Shown here piece after piece: positions 1 through 13,107 of a stretch of 64,000 nt of DNA. The DNA is from Pegea sp. RAD2-039. Lineage: Eukaryota > Chordata > Thaliacea > Salpida > Salpidae. The position numbers and the translations under genes are program-made. Position 1 is the first letter of the stretch; every line of letters begins with the position of its first letter. The notes beneath the pieces are model-generated. The model did not search any database, had not been told where the DNA came from, and was given only the letters and a program-made list of their open reading frames with translations. The stretch is taken from assembly GCA_034620365.1 (NCBI GenBank), contig JAQGEQ010000273.1:50597-114596 (forward strand), written 5' to 3'.

Positions 1-3000
1 AGTTAAAAATGAAAATCAATTTATGTGAAAAAAAAGCTTTAAAAAATTAGAATTAATGATAAAAGACTTAAAATTTAAAATTGAAATATTTTATTTCTAT
101 GAATTTCCTAAATGATGACTTCAAAAAAATTTTGTTTAATTATTTACAAATTTTTATTTATTTATTCTCAATTAATTTACAAAGAATAAATTTAAAGAGT
201 TAACTAAAACATTTATACAACTTTACAAATGATCAAATTATTAAAATATTAAAGATAAAAACCATAAACTTAATACTTAACTATTCTAAGTATTTATGAC
301 TTTAAAATAATATAAATTAATTTAATCAGAACATCACAAGCAAAGTTACTTAAAAATCTATAAGCTGAAATACTTTATAAGCTGTAGTGATAGATTAGTA
401 GGAAAAACACCATCAAGTTATATAGTAATAAGAAAATATCATTAAATTGAAAAACAAACTTTTTATGAATATGAAAATAAGCTTTTATTTCTAAAAGTAA
501 AAATATTATTTAAAAATCAAAAGTTGTTCCTCCAAAAACCTTTTTATCTTATAATAGTTCAAATAGAATAATAATTTCAAAACATAAGATTGAAAGTAAC
601 TTATTATTTAGTATTCAAACTTTTGTTAAAAATATTATTTATCAGAAATTATAAAAGAAATAAAATTAAATATTTAAACAGGTTTTCATTCATAAATTTT
701 TATAAGAATTTCCTGTAGTCATAAATACTTGAAATAATAATCATAATATATATTATAAACATTGAAAATATAGATTAGAAATATTAATTAATATTATGAA
801 TTAATCTTTTATAATATCAACTTACAAAATATAAAATTTTGAATTAATTAGGTTTTAGTTCAGTGAATTGATATATAGAGAAAATAGTTTTTTAAAAAAT
901 GTCATTCCAACTCACTTCCATTGGATTTTATCATCTAATGATTTGTTTGAATCCATTATCATAGATGCAAAGATGACCAAAATATTATCATTATTTTAAA
1001 AATGTTGAACTTGACACATTTACAATGTTCTAAAATATATAAATGATTGAAAATAAAAAGTTGATACAAAAAAATTGAACAACTTTATTGTTTATATTTG
1101 AACACAAGTTTGACTTTTTTTTATCAATTATTGTGCTATAGTTTGAGAACAATCAGATAAAAGATATATTTTTATTGATAAGAAACATTTGTTATAAAAA
1201 AGAGATTAACAAATGATAAAAAAAGTTATTAAAAAAACATAATAAAATAATAAATAAATAATACACAAGGTTTGTTTATGCATAAAATTTTAAACATATA
1301 CAAATAAAATATTTCTTATATATAATAATCAAGTTTGTTTAAAGTTTATTGAAAAAACATAAATAATAGAAATCTTTCCATTCATAAAACCAACTTTTAT
1401 AGTTTTTATACAAAAATATTTTGTTCATTTTGATGTTAGAATAGAATTTAACTTTTAATAAAAAAAATATAAACTAATAACATATATTAAAGTTAATATA
1501 TATATACCTAATATTTCATCTACTTTTAAAATGATTATCTTAATTGTAACAAATATAATTATACAGATTAAATGTGATAAGTTTTTGTAATACTTAACAA
1601 TAACATAAACAAAATATTATAATAATAACAAATTAAACATTTATATAAATAAAACTTTAAAATAAACATAAATGAAGCTAATTTATATAATTATTAAAAC
1701 AAAGACAGAAAATTATAAATTTACAACTTTTATTTTAATGTTATATTAAACATTAAAACATTTTTTCTATGAATAAATTCAAATTACAGAATGAAATAGA
1801 AAAATAGTAAGTTGAAGATATAAACTTGAACAAAAAATTTTTAATTTAAACTTAATTTCTAATTTAATATTGATCAAAATAAACTAAAACATTCCAACAA
1901 TAAATCAGAAAGAAATTAACAAGGTATACTACTAAATGAAATTAATTATAAAACTTTTAATTCAATCTAAATTTATTAGCAAAAAATTCTGATATAAAAT
2001 CAAACTAAATAATGTTTAATTTCAGTAAAGCAAAAGTTTTCACAATTAATTACAATCAAGTACCATTGACTTTTAAATGACCTTAACTTATTTTTACTTC
2101 AAAATTGTAAAAATTTTAGTCAAAGATTATTAAAAACATTTGCTTTATAATCAAACTCTTTTCTGGCTATCAAGTAAAAACTTTACTCTGTATAAAGTTA
2201 CTTCATGCTAACTCACACACAAAAAAAATAAGAACACTGTATTCATTTTGAGTTAATTTCAAAGAAAAACAGTTTTTACAAACACCCGTTAAACAATAGA
2301 ATGTACAAATAGTTTAATTTCAATATATCTAAAAAATGTAGAAATTTTATTTCATGCTTTCGTTCAGAAAAGACCCAGCGACATTTTATAAGGCTCGTCA
2401 TTCATAAAAACCTAACTCGTTCTGCATGAATGCTTCAAAAAAGAAAAAGACAAGTCGAAGAAAAAGAGAATAGTTTTGAACAAAGCCAGCAGCATAATTA
2501 TGTTAACATACTGCAGACTTTCAAGCTTGAGCCTTGAATTAAATTTTTGTGAAGTTATTATATTTACGTTAAAAAGCGTTTCAAAATATCATTTAATTGT
2601 CAATTTTTTTATATCAGCTTATACAGAGTATTTTAACTATAAAATTCATCATATTACAATTCTTAAATTTTAATTAAATTTTAACCAAGTCTTTAAACTT
2701 TTTATTTTTTAAATAATTACTCTTAATATTTACCAGCAACTTAAGATTTATTTCATTACTTATCTTGAAATACTCTGTATACTTTTATTTATTTGTTAAA
2801 TGGTCACAAAAAACAACTTTTTTGCTAGAATAATAGCAAAATCCTAAAACTACAAAACACATTTTGTTTACAACCATTTCTTTCTATTATAAAACTTTTG
2901 ATTTTTTCTCATTATATAAAACTCTTTTAATACAAAAGAAGAAAAAAAACGTTTTAATAAGAAATAAAAAAACTACAAAATGTAATCTTTAAATTACTTT

Positions 3001-6000
3001 TTGCTGTCACTTTTGTATAATCATTTTATAATTAGGCCAAAAAACTTTTTGTAATGTTGAAAGATTGCGTTTGCCAATAAGTTTCTATTTTTAGTAAAAC
3101 TTTTGGAGTTTAAATTACTTTCATTTACTTGTTTATAGAAGTTCAATAAAAATACAATTTTATATTTTTACGGAGAAACTAAAGAATCAAAAAAATTGTT
3201 TAAAAATTTATTCTAAACTGAAATAATTGGTAAAAGTAACAGCTTAAATATAATTGTTAATTTGGAATGATATAAAACGATTCTCAGAAAAACTGAAATA
3301 TTTATCAGCTTTTTATAACTAATTTTAAATAAAGCTTTCAAACTTATTTTTTTAACAATTAACTGTTTTATATAAAACAAAATCAAATAAGCTTTTAACT
3401 AAAAAGGTATTTGAACTAAAATTTGTTGAAAAATAACGTAATAGACAAATAGAAATTAAAATAATTTATTTCTAAAAACTTCAGTTATATATTTGTATAT
3501 TTTTTATCATCTGATAATTATATAACTATATAGCAATAATTTGATATCTCTTTTAGAATTGCTCATTTGAATATTTATGTGATCTTGGTTTATTCTAGAA
3601 AATCTAATGTTCTATAAATTGAAACAGACTACTGACCTAAAATGATTCCTATTTTATTTAAAAAGTACTTTTCTTCATCTACAATCTAAATATCATTTAC
3701 TATTAAACAAATTAAAAGACTTTAATCAAAATCTTTTTTGTCAAATTCAAAAATTACAATAGATAATTGTTTAATTCACTACAAATAATTCAAAACAATA
3801 AATAACAGATGAGAATAAAACCACCTACTTACTCATTCAAATATTTATATTTTTTCTCTTTTCTGTCTCTCGTTCATCTTTAAGTTTTGTAATAGAAAAA
3901 CAGCTGTCAAAATCGTACCAACAGAAGCCTTTCTTCCGGCTTAGCTTATTTCGTCTTTTAACAAAATAATTCTTCTAAATTATACTTTGGCTTATTTAAT
4001 GATTCTCTAAGGAAAGATTAGATCTGCTTTGTATTGATTACACTGTTCATCTGTTTAATAACTGAGCTTCCTGCTCTATAGTATAAAAAAACTTTGTCTA
4101 AATTTTCAATAAAAACATTTTTACATATTTTTTAAATTTTGATATTTTATTAGTTGATTGATTTGATAAACTTTCAGTCTTTTTTTAATTCTTAAAAATC
4201 GAAAACAATATATCTATTTAAAATAAATTTTATAAAAATGAATAATTTCTAAATAAATAAAAGATTTTATTCCAAATTTAACCTGAAAAACAAGATATTT
4301 GAAAATTTAAAATTATCAAAGTTATTGATAAGAAGTTGAATATGTTTTATCTAATTTATAGTTAAGTTATTGACTAATACTTATCAAGTCACCGAAAATC
4401 TTCAGGAGTTTAAAACACAAATCTAAAGATTACAAATAAATTTGTTATCTTGCAATAAACCTCGAATATCAAAACCTCAGTGGTTTTAAAAACTTTTTGA
4501 TAAATTGTCAATTTAAAGTATATCTTAAACTTGCAACAATAACTTATCAATTTAATTTCAAAATTAAAGCTTCAGTAAAAGTAATTCTTAATTAGAGTAA
4601 ATTTATTAGAATTCAATTTGTTTATCTAATTTTAGATTTAATTTAATTTTTTGGTCATCAACTAATTCTGCAAATTATTTGAATTGTTTAAGCAGAATTT
4701 CATCCACTAAAGATTATCATATGTTGTTTTTGAACTTTACCAATTAATTTTTGTATACTGTTATCACACAAAAACTTTCATCAGCTTAAATCGGTCCAAT
4801 CTTTTGTTAAAAAAATTGATTTTTTAAAGCTTTGGTGGCTATAAACTGCAGACTATTAGTAACCACAAAAGATTTCTTTCAAGTAGAATATCTAAATCAT
4901 TCAGCTGGTTTTGTAAGAATAGTTTTTAACTGTATCTTCTACAATACTAAAATTCCTTGAAATAAAAAGATATATGTTCAAAATTACAGATCTAGTTTGT
5001 TCAATATCAAGTTTGCTTTACACAACTTTTTGACTTTAAAGTCCACTAAACAATCTTTGTAATCTCTTCTAAAAATTCAAAAAGAAAATAATCTGATAGT
5101 TTTATAATTAAGCTTTTTATTAATTTATAAACTCTCAGCGTTCTTTACTAGGGTAAGAAATATATTAATATAAACTGAAGAATTCTGTTAATCGCTTGAA
5201 ATATTTGCTCGTTTATAAAGTGAACAAATTCTTTATTTTAAAAATAGAGAAGTTGGTATATTCCTTGTGTGAAGTTTGAATATTTATCTAACAGTTTGTT
5301 GAGATGCTTTTCTACAAATTGTTTGCTTTTTTGTTGAAGGTTATTGTCAGTTAACAGTAAAAACCTGTATAGATAGTTGCAGAATTTTTTTTTAATAATT
5401 CTTTTATTTTTATTGATTACATTTTAAAAATTGATTGAAATATTTTTTAAAGAGTTCACACAAACATTAGGATACTTTGATTTTTGGCAAAAAGTTTTTA
5501 CTTTTTTTCATTCAAAGTCTTTTAGAGCAAAAGTGATACCGACAAAAATTTGAAAATCAATATTCAAGAAAATTATTTTCACTTATCAATAAAGTGTTAC
5601 AAAGACCAAATTGAGAACATTTAAAAACCTAAGATTAAAATTAAGTGAAAAAAAATCAATTTTTAACATTTTTTTTTTGATAAAAGATAAAAAAAATCAT
5701 TTTTTATTCTGCTCACTGATTGGCTCAATGATATTTTCAATTTTTTTTTGTTTGTCTTTACACATGACAGCTTAAAAAAATATTACTAACTTTATGAACT
5801 AAAGTCATTATATATAACTCCAAATTCTTTATTGGTTTTATGATTCATGAATAAAAAATAAAACAAATTTCAGATATACTTTATGTAACTTATAAAAAAA
5901 GGATGAACAAATTTAGGGAATTTAATTCCGAAAAAAAGACAGTTTCCGAAACAACATGAGTCATTTTAAAGATATCTCAGCGTCTTTAATTAGTTTTCAA

Positions 6001-7250
6001 TCTTTCATCCAACAAATTTTATTATATGTCTTAATGACGCACCGAAAATTACTTCATCATCACCAAATTAAAGAACAATTTTTTGCTAAGCCTCTGAAAA
6101 TAATCAATAATTTTTGTGAATATTTTGATAAAAGTAACTTCAAAACTACCTTTTGCTCTTTCTAAGGTTTCAATTGGTTAAAACTGGCCAATCTTTAACT
6201 AATCTTTCTTCTTTAATTAGAAAAGTTTTATGATATTTTAGTGAACAAAGTACCAATGTGTAGATTGTTTTATAAAAATTCTAATATTTAATAATTCTTG
6301 ATGAAAAGGTTTTTTATTCCTAAAAAACGTTTGAATCAAAAATAATTTTAAATTTAATTTATAACATTTTAACAAACCAATAAAATTACTTGTCAATAAA
6401 TTTTTGTTAATTTCACTGAATAGTTCATCTGGCAAATTTTTTTTTAGTCGCTTCCTTGCATCATAAATAAAAGAGCTATTTTAAGAAATTGAATAAAGAT
6501 ATCATAACAATGCTTTCAAGCTTTACAATTTCGTAAAACAGCTAATATTAGTATATTCAAATTTAAGATTATTATCAAGAAAATGATCAGATTATATTTT
6601 CCAGATTTTACTGACAATGACTTTAGATTGATAAAAAAACTAATTCTAAAAATGGTAAATTTGGTAAAAACCAAATTGTTAGCTGCGGATATATTTTATT
6701 AAAAAGGTTATAAATGCAAATATTCAAATATTTGATAATGCTTTAAAAATAAGAGGTCAAAATATATTGATAATATATATTTATACCATATTTATATTAT
6801 ATATTTAGATGTTTTGTATTTGTATTTATTAATTAGATTAATGATGAGATGATAATAATAATTATTATAAATTTTATTTCTTGGTTTATAGAATCACAAA
6901 CCAAATAAAAAAACGGTTTTAGTGTTCTTCGCTTTTTAAAAACCTCTAAACAAAACTTGTAGTCTTTAAAAAGAATATGAAACAGGATGTAACGATTTTC
7001 AAACGAAAGTAGATAAAAGACAAATTGTCTTTTGTATTCTTTGGTAAAATCGTTTAATGTTGAAAGTAAAACTAATTCTTCAAATAACCGACAAAAGATT
7101 TACGAGAAAGAAAAAAGTTCTTCTGAATTCAACTTAAAAGATACAAAGTTTAGATTTACTAAATCAACAATTTTACACCCTGAAGTTGACTGAATTTTGA
7201 AACAGTCTTTCATCAGATTAATAAAAGAAAAATTAGGTTGAAGCTAAAAG
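1..7250. other. AT-rich DNA with no recognisable gene
   Basis: I read this stretch on both strands and found no convincing coding exon, RNA gene or recognisable mobile element. It is dominated by A/T runs. The open frames present are short, low in complexity and without family motifs. Two slightly GC-richer patches (about 2,340-2,470 and 3,900-3,960) gave no frame I could extend with splice sites. Most likely intergenic or very large-intron DNA. Confidence 0.6.
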
Positions 7251-7259
7251 CTTTTTTAA

Positions 7260-8110
7260 CAATAAAACGACGCATTAAACGAAATCAAACTGAAGCTTGA
7301 AAAAGTTGAAGAAATTGCTACTTGATAGCATCTCTACGAATACAGAAGACTTTCTGTGAGTAAAAAACTCCGTGAGTTTCAGGACGCTATCAGACTTTTT
7401 AATGAGCAGTAGAAGGAAGAAATCTTGATTTACTGACATCAAGTGTTGCTCAGGATGTATCAAATCTTGATAAGAGAAGACAAATGTCTTCCTGATTTGG
7501 CATTGATAATCATTTTCATCTGTTTCAACTTCTTACAAAGATAAGCTTTGTGTTTGCTTTTGTAGGCCGACGTATTAGATAGAAGACAAACGCTTACTTG
7601 TGATTACAGCAGTAGGAGTGTGTCCCTGTTTCTTCCAGTTTCTGAGCAGCATAAGATCATTGACAAGGAAGATAATAGAATAGCAAAAAAAGCTTTAGAT
7701 ACTCTATAAAAGCGTTTGTACAAAGACATCAAAATTGAGATAAAGACCATCTTATAAAGAGCTTACCACACTGTACAGATCCAAATGTTGGGTCTTTAGT
7801 CTATTACTACGTTTAGTCATTAGTCAAATCACTAGTGGTGTTCCTCAGGGTTCTGTTCTGGGTCCCCTTCTCTTTCTAATTTTCATTGAAGACCTCATCA
7901 GAAGACTATTACTTTTAGTTCAGCACTTTAAATATTCGTCATCTTGATGTCATTTGACGTAAACATCGATAGACAACAGAACAGAACCTTTGCTTGACTC
8001 TAAAAGACAAAGACATCAAAATCGAGATGAAGATCAACTTGTAAAGAGCTTACCACACTTCTGTACCAAATGTTGGGTCTTTAGTTGTGACTTCTTGAAG
8101 GTCTCCACTA
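7260..8110 (+). mobile_element. Decayed non-LTR retrotransposon (LINE) with reverse-transcriptase box
   Basis: Around 7,826-7,900 the plus strand encodes SGVPQGSVLGPLLFLIF, the hallmark reverse-transcriptase block of LINEs. The surrounding frames are broken by stops and shifts, so this is a dead fragment. A segment just upstream (about 7,723-7,800) recurs, diverged, just downstream (about 8,009-8,080), flanking the RT box. The stretch from 7,270 to 7,450 gives a broken Lys/Glu-rich plus-strand frame that may belong to the same element, but I cannot assign it. Edges are approximate. Confidence 0.7.
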
Positions 8111-8489
8111 ATGCCGCCTTCGAAAAATTGTAAATATCAAATGATGAGATTTCATCTCTGATAGTGGGTGCTTTCTACAGACACTTGTTACAGGTTTATT
8201 TGTTTATTAAGAAATTTACTAAATGTTGTTGGAAGTAACAGCTGAAGTTTATAAATACTTTGTAGTTGTCTACTATTCTGTAAAAGATTATATTTTGGGA
8301 TTAATTGTTTTCCTTTACGAATGCTACTAACAGGGCTAATGATTTTAATAAAAACATTATATAGTTTTTAAAAACAGTTTCAATAAATTGTAAAACATTC
8401 AGATTAAACGGAAATTTAGGAAGTTTAGGTTCATAATCAAAGTAAATATATCTTAAATTAAGCTAAGATAGCAATCAGACAAAATTAGG

Positions 8490-8790
8490 AAAATGTTTGA
8501 TTTATGGTTAGGGTGAACACAACGACAAGGAAAAGTCAATAAAAACCAGGGTAGAAGGGCTTTGTTAGTCTGGTTAATGACAGAGCTTCTAGAAGACGCA
8601 AAGCCATACTGTATCAAGTTAGATTTTATAAACATTAAAAGTGAAAAATTGAATTTACTGTTTCAAGTATTTTTATAAAATCTTATTTTTTCAAGATTAA
8701 AAAATATTTTTTATTTTGAAAACTTTTAATCTTAAAGTTTAATTTAAAAAAGTATTTCAAAACTTATTTCGTTTTTATTAATTCTTACAA
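8490..8790 (+). mobile_element. SINE copy 1 (body and AT-rich tail, head lost)
   Basis: The stretch 8,505-8,605 matches, base for base over long blocks, the middle of the SINE copy at 55,640-56,015 (opposite strand). Shared words include AGAAGGGC, GTTAGTCTGGT and TTCTAGAAGACGCAAA. The following roughly 180 bases (from TATCAAGTTAG near 8,614) match the tail downstream of the third copy (from about 59,290). The tRNA-like head seen in the other copies is missing or unrecognisable here. Another fragment of the family, in antisense, may lie at about 8,905-8,950. Confidence 0.65.
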
Positions 8791-9179
8791 GTGAGTAAAA
8801 GTATTTAGATATCTTTTAGGAGATTTGAATGTCTTTATTTTGTAAATTAAAAAAAATATTTGGCTGGTAATAATAATAAGCTTAAACAAAAACCACCTAT
8901 AATAATCGAGCCAGCTTCGGCCGAGAACTGCCATTTGGAATGTACTCTGAGTGATGCTGTTAAAAAAACCAAAGCAAGACACACAGTGAAATATGGAGCA
9001 AATGTACGAGTAAGACACAGTGGAATGGAACAAACAAAGCAAATTGGTTACCAACTGGTTACATGGTTGGAAGGAATGAGGATTTATTTGATTCTGATTG
9101 TGATATTGAAATCGGTAATTTACTTTTTAAGGTTTTGAAACTCTGTTAGTTTTTAAGAAGATTCTATTAGTAAGACTTG

Positions 9180-9440
9180 CTTCGGTTCAAAACTGGATGT
9201 TGTCATGATGATCTTAAAAACAAAGTAAGACACAGTGAGATGCTTTTTAGGGGTTCTTCCTCTTCTTTGAAGCTGTTTATCCTTCAGTTGTTTGTGGAGT
9301 AGAGAGCGCTATTCGGAGCGATCCGATATCTTCCCAGTTGCTAGTATTGATGTTGAGCAATTTGCAAGTATCTTTGAAAAGTAGGCAGGGACGGCTGATG
9401 TTGCGTTTGCCTTTAGATAGCTGAATGAGAACCTATCTTA
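9180..9440 (-). mobile_element. LINE fragment, C-terminal end of ORF2, antisense
   Basis: On the minus strand this reads with few breaks as a protein resembling the C-terminal region that follows reverse transcriptase in many LINEs: Gly-Lys-Arg, then a Pro-Cys-Leu-Leu-Phe-Lys-Asp block, then a Leu-Leu-Asn-Ile-Asn-Thr/Trp-Glu-Asp block. Stops occur before any full-length protein, so it is a relic. It is oriented opposite to the neighbouring LINE pieces at 7,260 and 9,715 and is therefore a separate insertion. Confidence 0.6.
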
Positions 9441-9714
9441 GTTTTATGTAAACTACAAAAATAATTTTTTAATAATTTAATTTTTAATGTTGATTTTATA
9501 TATTATCTAAATATTTTGACTTCTACGAAATTGTTCTTATATATTTTTAAACTTTAACAAACGTGTTACTTTTAAAACAAAATCTTTTATGAAGGTAGTT
9601 AGCTATCGAACAGTTTTAAGTTTTTTATTTGAAAGCTAAAACTAACTTACCTTTTTTATATTCAACGGATTAAATACGACTTAATTATTATCTTTAAAAT
9701 TATCCACAATTTAA

Positions 9715-10160
9715 TTGACATTCAATTTGATAATTTCTTTTCCATTAGTCCTTCCCTCAAGTTATATCGACTCAGACAACACACATTACATCTTAATAAG
9801 CCCATATCACCTGGTACATTGGTCAAAGCAAATTTTTTCTCATACCACACAATTAGTACTTGGAACCAGCTGCCATCAGACATTGTCATGTCAGAATCAC
9901 TCGCGTTGTTCAAGCAGAAGTTGAACCGTTATAATATTGCCAACATTGCCATTTCTAAGCTGTGATTGTATTATATTATTAACATTCTATGTAATTGTTC
10001 ACTGTTATATGTTTTGAGGACCACTGAAATGTCATGTGTTACATCTTTTACTTTCTATATTTTTGACTAAATAGATGTTATTTGTGAGAATGTGTGTTAG
10101 CGAGAGGTGCTCTCTTCAGGCACCCTCCTTCACATTTATTGAAATAAATAAATAAATAAT
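9715..10160 (+). mobile_element. LINE 3' end with AATA-repeat tail
   Basis: The plus strand from about 9,765 to 9,960 encodes the typical end of CR1/Jockey-type ORF2 proteins: a Phe-Phe-(Ser)-Tyr segment, then TWNQLPSDIV, then SLALFKQKLNRY, then a stop. About 170 bases of 3' UTR follow, ending in a run of AATA units at about 10,140-10,158, a usual LINE tail. The upstream reverse transcriptase is absent, so this looks like a 5'-truncated insertion. The first codons of the frame are degenerate. Confidence 0.75.
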
Positions 10161-10439
10161 TAACTTTCTTTAAAAGTTTGGAAACACAAGTTAAATTAAA
10201 TGCTAATGACACTAGCATCCATTAGATACTGCTAAAAAATAATATTATTACTTTGATCAACCAGACAAAAATTTAAAAGATTAATTTGACTTTATTTTCT
10301 TTATTAGATATCTAGTGTAAAAAAAGTTTGATATCTTTTAAAATTAACAAACTTTTTTAATTCTTAAATTCTATATTAGAAGAATTGTTTCTGTCATAAG
10401 GACATTTATATTTTTACTAATATTTATTTATAAAAGCCT

Positions 10440-11480
10440 CCTAAAAAACTGTGGCAGGGAATCTATAATAATAATTTCGATATTAACTTCTGTTATTCAG
10501 TTTTGTGTTCCGCAGAGGCAGCCGTATTTCGAGATGCTGTCCTTTTTACTACATTGTCTATCCTTGGAGGTGTATAGATAGTATATGAGCTGAATTACAA
10601 GATTATTTAACGGCATACGTAAATGTCATTCGAAGGCAAATCACAGTCGATAACTTATTCATAGTTTTTTTCTGTTTACTGACAGTTCAGTTTTTAATTT
10701 AGGTAAATTTTGATATAAATAAAGCCTTCATAAGCATAAAATAAAAGAAAGTACGATACAAAGAAGGGTTAGGAACTAAAGAGTTTTCCCTTTATCAGTG
10801 AATAAACAAACCAATTGCAGAAGACTGCGTTTTTCAGGAGTGTGATTGAATGCTGAGGAGATGCCCTCATCTTCTTTTTCTACAACTCGAAAGATGTTGG
10901 CGCTCTTTTGGACCAATACGATCCGCTACAAGCTAAGACAACTGAACCAAGTTCCATCCTTACTTCTTCTTCAAGTAACTGATATCTCAGTGATCTTGAA
11001 AAGCTGAACTTCGAAACGTTTTCAAGCAGCCAAAGGTTCCAGAAAAATTATTCTCAAAAAGTATACTCTTATAGATGACCTTGTCATCATTGAATTGGAC
11101 ATTTTCACTGCCGTCCACAACATCGAGGACACATTAACTCGTACACCTATAAATATTCCTTCTTATTTCATTAAAAGTTTCAATTCTTCATTACTACATC
11201 CTTTCATAATTCATCATTAATTCAGTTTATCAAAAAAGAGGCAGAAATAAAAATATCTATAAATGATCAACTGGTCGCCTCTGTCGAGTATTTGAACGAA
11301 TTTCAAAGAAAATACTGACATCTTCTCAACAACAATTTAATTTCTGAATATCAAATCTTTCTCAAAGATCCTCCAGTGATAAGCTGTTGTTCTGTCTTCA
11401 CCAGTGGAAGATTCCTCAGCAAATAATCTACTAAAACCATCTATAGGCAGTCATCTTGTTTGCTATAAAAGCTGTTTTTG
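10440..11480. other. GC-richer island, probably decayed mobile DNA
   Basis: Base composition rises clearly above the flanks, and several medium-length broken frames appear on both strands. Near 10,505 a plus-strand frame has a VPQ-type block that could be a ruined reverse-transcriptase motif. I could not align the rest (10,760-11,460) to any family. It is most likely an old transposon remnant; a host pseudogene is possible. Confidence 0.35.
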
Positions 11481-13107
11481 TCATTTTCAGGCATTTGTTG
11501 AATAAAATAAATTAATCTTTTATACTTTAAGGTTCATCCTGTAATTTTGCTTCTAAAATTTTGTGGTTTGTGGTTTGTCATAAAAAGACTGCTTATATTA
11601 TTATCCTAATATGAAAGATATCATGATACAGTAAAGCCTTATACTTTAAAAAAACGAAATTATTGTTGGTGACTATTGTTTAAATTAATTGTTTTTATAA
11701 ATATTCTGTTTTTTAATTCTTTTTGGATATTGAAGAAAATTAACTGTATCGATTTCTTTTCAATATTATATATTTAAAATATTTTAATAATATTTTATGT
11801 ATTTATAAATAGGTATTTTATAATATATTGGTCTTTTATCGATTCTTTGATAGTTTCTTTATTAAATTAAAAGGAATTTCTTCATAATGATTTATTTGAA
11901 AACTTTTCTCATTTCAAATTCTTGAAAATATAAAATGAGAAAAGGAAAAAAAATGTTGAATTAGGAAGTAAAGAACTTTTACCATGAGAAAAATTGATTG
12001 TTTACATTTGAATTAATAATTTTCTCATTTAAATTAATCTAAATATTTAAAGCCAAAAATAAAATATAATTTTAGATGTATTTTGTTTCCAAATTTCATT
12101 TTTATCTAAATTTTTATACATGTAAATCAAGTTGATAAAATTCTACTTTTTTTAAAGAACTTTTATAAAAAAATGTTCAGAAAACTTTAAGAAACAACAA
12201 ATTATATAATGTTAAACACAAATAGTTTTTTTTCTGTTTGACATTCTTATTTATTTAACAACTTTACAGTCACTGAGTTTTTGTTAAAATTTATTCTACC
12301 TTGAAAACTGCATTTAACAAAAATTAATTTTCTTGATTTTATAAACCTCAAACTTTTTAGTATTTAATATTTCTAAATAAGTTTTTTAAAGTTTATTTTT
12401 TAACATTTCAATTAAATTATTTTTATTTAAAACCTTCTGGAAAAACCTCAACAGAAATTTACCATCTCGTGAAATACCAAGTTGGTTTATAGGAAAATTT
12501 GCTCATGGTTAATAATTAAGATAAATATTTGTTTAAAATTTTTGTTCTGCTTGAAAATAAGGAAGTAAATAATCTGAAATTTTATTGATTACGATTTAAC
12601 ACCTTAAAATAACTTCGTTTACATAAAAAGTTAAAAATCTACTTTTTAATGAGCAAAATATTTGTTTTAAAAATAATTCATCACAGTTTGAGTTTTTGCA
12701 AAATTAATTCGTCATTTATTTAAACAAATCAGACTTTTAAAAGATATTCAAGGACTTTTTAGCTTCCTAAAAATATTACTTCCAAGATATTTATTCATTA
12801 ACATGAAAGAAACATTTGAATTATCGATTTTAGATAAGTTAAAAATAAACAAAATATAAGATTTGATTTTAAGAAATATTTCAACATTTGTTGTTTAGTA
12901 GAAATTGGTTTGGAAACACATCTCTATATGAGGTTTGGAAATTGAAGATGAATATCTATAGATACATAAAGATAAAAATAATAAAAAGGAATTACACCAG
13001 CGGTAAAATACTTGATTTCTTTGTTACAGAAGCAGACAATTGATTTTGGGAATCAAAAAGAAATATGAAATTAAAAGTTTACAAAAAGCAGTTACTGGTT
13101 AAAGGCA
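11481..13107. other. AT-rich DNA downstream of the myosin gene
   Basis: No gene seen. The right-hand few hundred bases presumably contain the 3' UTR and polyadenylation region of the minus-strand myosin gene that ends at 13,108. The remainder is simple A/T-rich sequence. Confidence 0.5.

Noticed and set aside
8785-9138. Overlapping open frames of about 90 residues on both strands
   Set aside because: No family motif. Part of the sequence matches the SINE 3' region, and the frames oppose each other; a chance or mobile-element origin is more likely.
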